Shown: piece after piece, positions 63,807-64,000 of the stretch
Layout: each line of letters opens with the position of its first letter
Numbering within the stretch: position 1 is the stretch's first letter
Origin: Salminus brasiliensis
Lineage: Eukaryota > Chordata > Actinopteri > Characiformes > Bryconidae
Length of the DNA: 64,000 nt
NCBI RefSeq assembly: GCF_030463535.1
Contig: NC_132878.1
Coordinates: forward strand, 21,751,925-21,815,924
Direction: 5' to 3'
Notes under the pieces: model-generated
What the model was told of the DNA's origin: nothing
The model's database searches: none
What the model saw: only the letters and a program-made list of their open reading frames with translations
Translations under genes and position numbers: made by a program

Positions 63807-63834
63807 CCAAATTGTACTTAAAGCAGAACTGTTG

Positions 63835-64000
63835 TACAAATCTGTGAGACTGAATTCATTGCCAAGCTTGGTTGGGCCACATTGCTAGACAGCACCTCGA
63901 ATGAGACCTCTAATAAACCAAACTTACTTAAAACAGAAGTGTTGGTTGATTCAAAGTACATAGTGGTTTTGGTTGGGCTGGTTAGAGAACAATATAGTTT
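63835..64000. other. End of window, no gene seen
   Basis: Holds the duplicate poly(A)-signal segment and nothing else recognised. Confidence 0.5.

Larger units (their letters stand above)
60108..63830 (+). other. rabep1: rabep1 3' UTR
   Basis: About 3.7 kb after the stop with no gene of its own, ending at AATAAACC (63801-63806). The length fits a single long 3' UTR, but internal ends cannot be excluded. T-runs and A-runs lie near 61440-61465 and 61747-61760. Confidence 0.5.

Overview
The window looks like vertebrate nuclear DNA from a ray-finned fish. It holds split genes with GT-AG introns, a teleost-type gamma-M crystallin exon, an intact Tc1-like transposon of the fish type, a tRNA-derived SINE and many small inverted-repeat elements. 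The repeat set resembles otophysan fishes (characins, catfishes), but that is a guess from memory of such repeats. No bacterial-style operon, CRISPR array or prophage is present.

Layout: (1) 1-1252 carries the 5' part of a gamma-crystallin gene on the minus strand, which runs off the left edge. (2) 1253-14430 has no convincing gene and is repeat-rich, with LTR-like fragments, Tc1-derived MITE copies and a SINE nested in a MITE. (3) 14438-17349 is mis12 (minus; kinetochore). (4) 18315-23034 is derl2 (plus; ER-associated degradation), head-to-head with mis12. (5) 24858-33440 is a minus-strand gene for a small one-pass membrane adaptor, called here as a SCIMP relative. (6) 36075-37669 is a complete Tc1-like element with an open 340-codon transposase. 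(7) 38150 to about 63830 is rabep1 (plus; Rabaptin-5), 18 coding exons and 858 codons, with a long 3' UTR.

The exon models for mis12 (220 aa), derl2 (239 aa), the scimp-like gene (198 aa) and rabep1 (858 aa) were built by hand from splice sites and close in frame at every junction. From memory, human chromosome 17p13.2 also has SCIMP next to RABEP1 and DERL2 head-to-head with MIS12, with other genes between the two pairs. The block is therefore probably a conserved neighbourhood, and this supports the scimp call. The genes do not form a pathway: they serve chromosome segregation, ER quality control, immune signalling and endosome fusion.

The most interesting item is the scimp-like adaptor. 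Its last two coding exons look like tandem duplicates, giving six tyrosine motifs of mostly SY(E/D)(E/D)V type, while YxN-type and YSLV-type motifs are not seen. Next are the intact Tc1 element, an in-frame choice of acceptor at rabep1 exon 2, and several pairs of local duplications that flank single exons.
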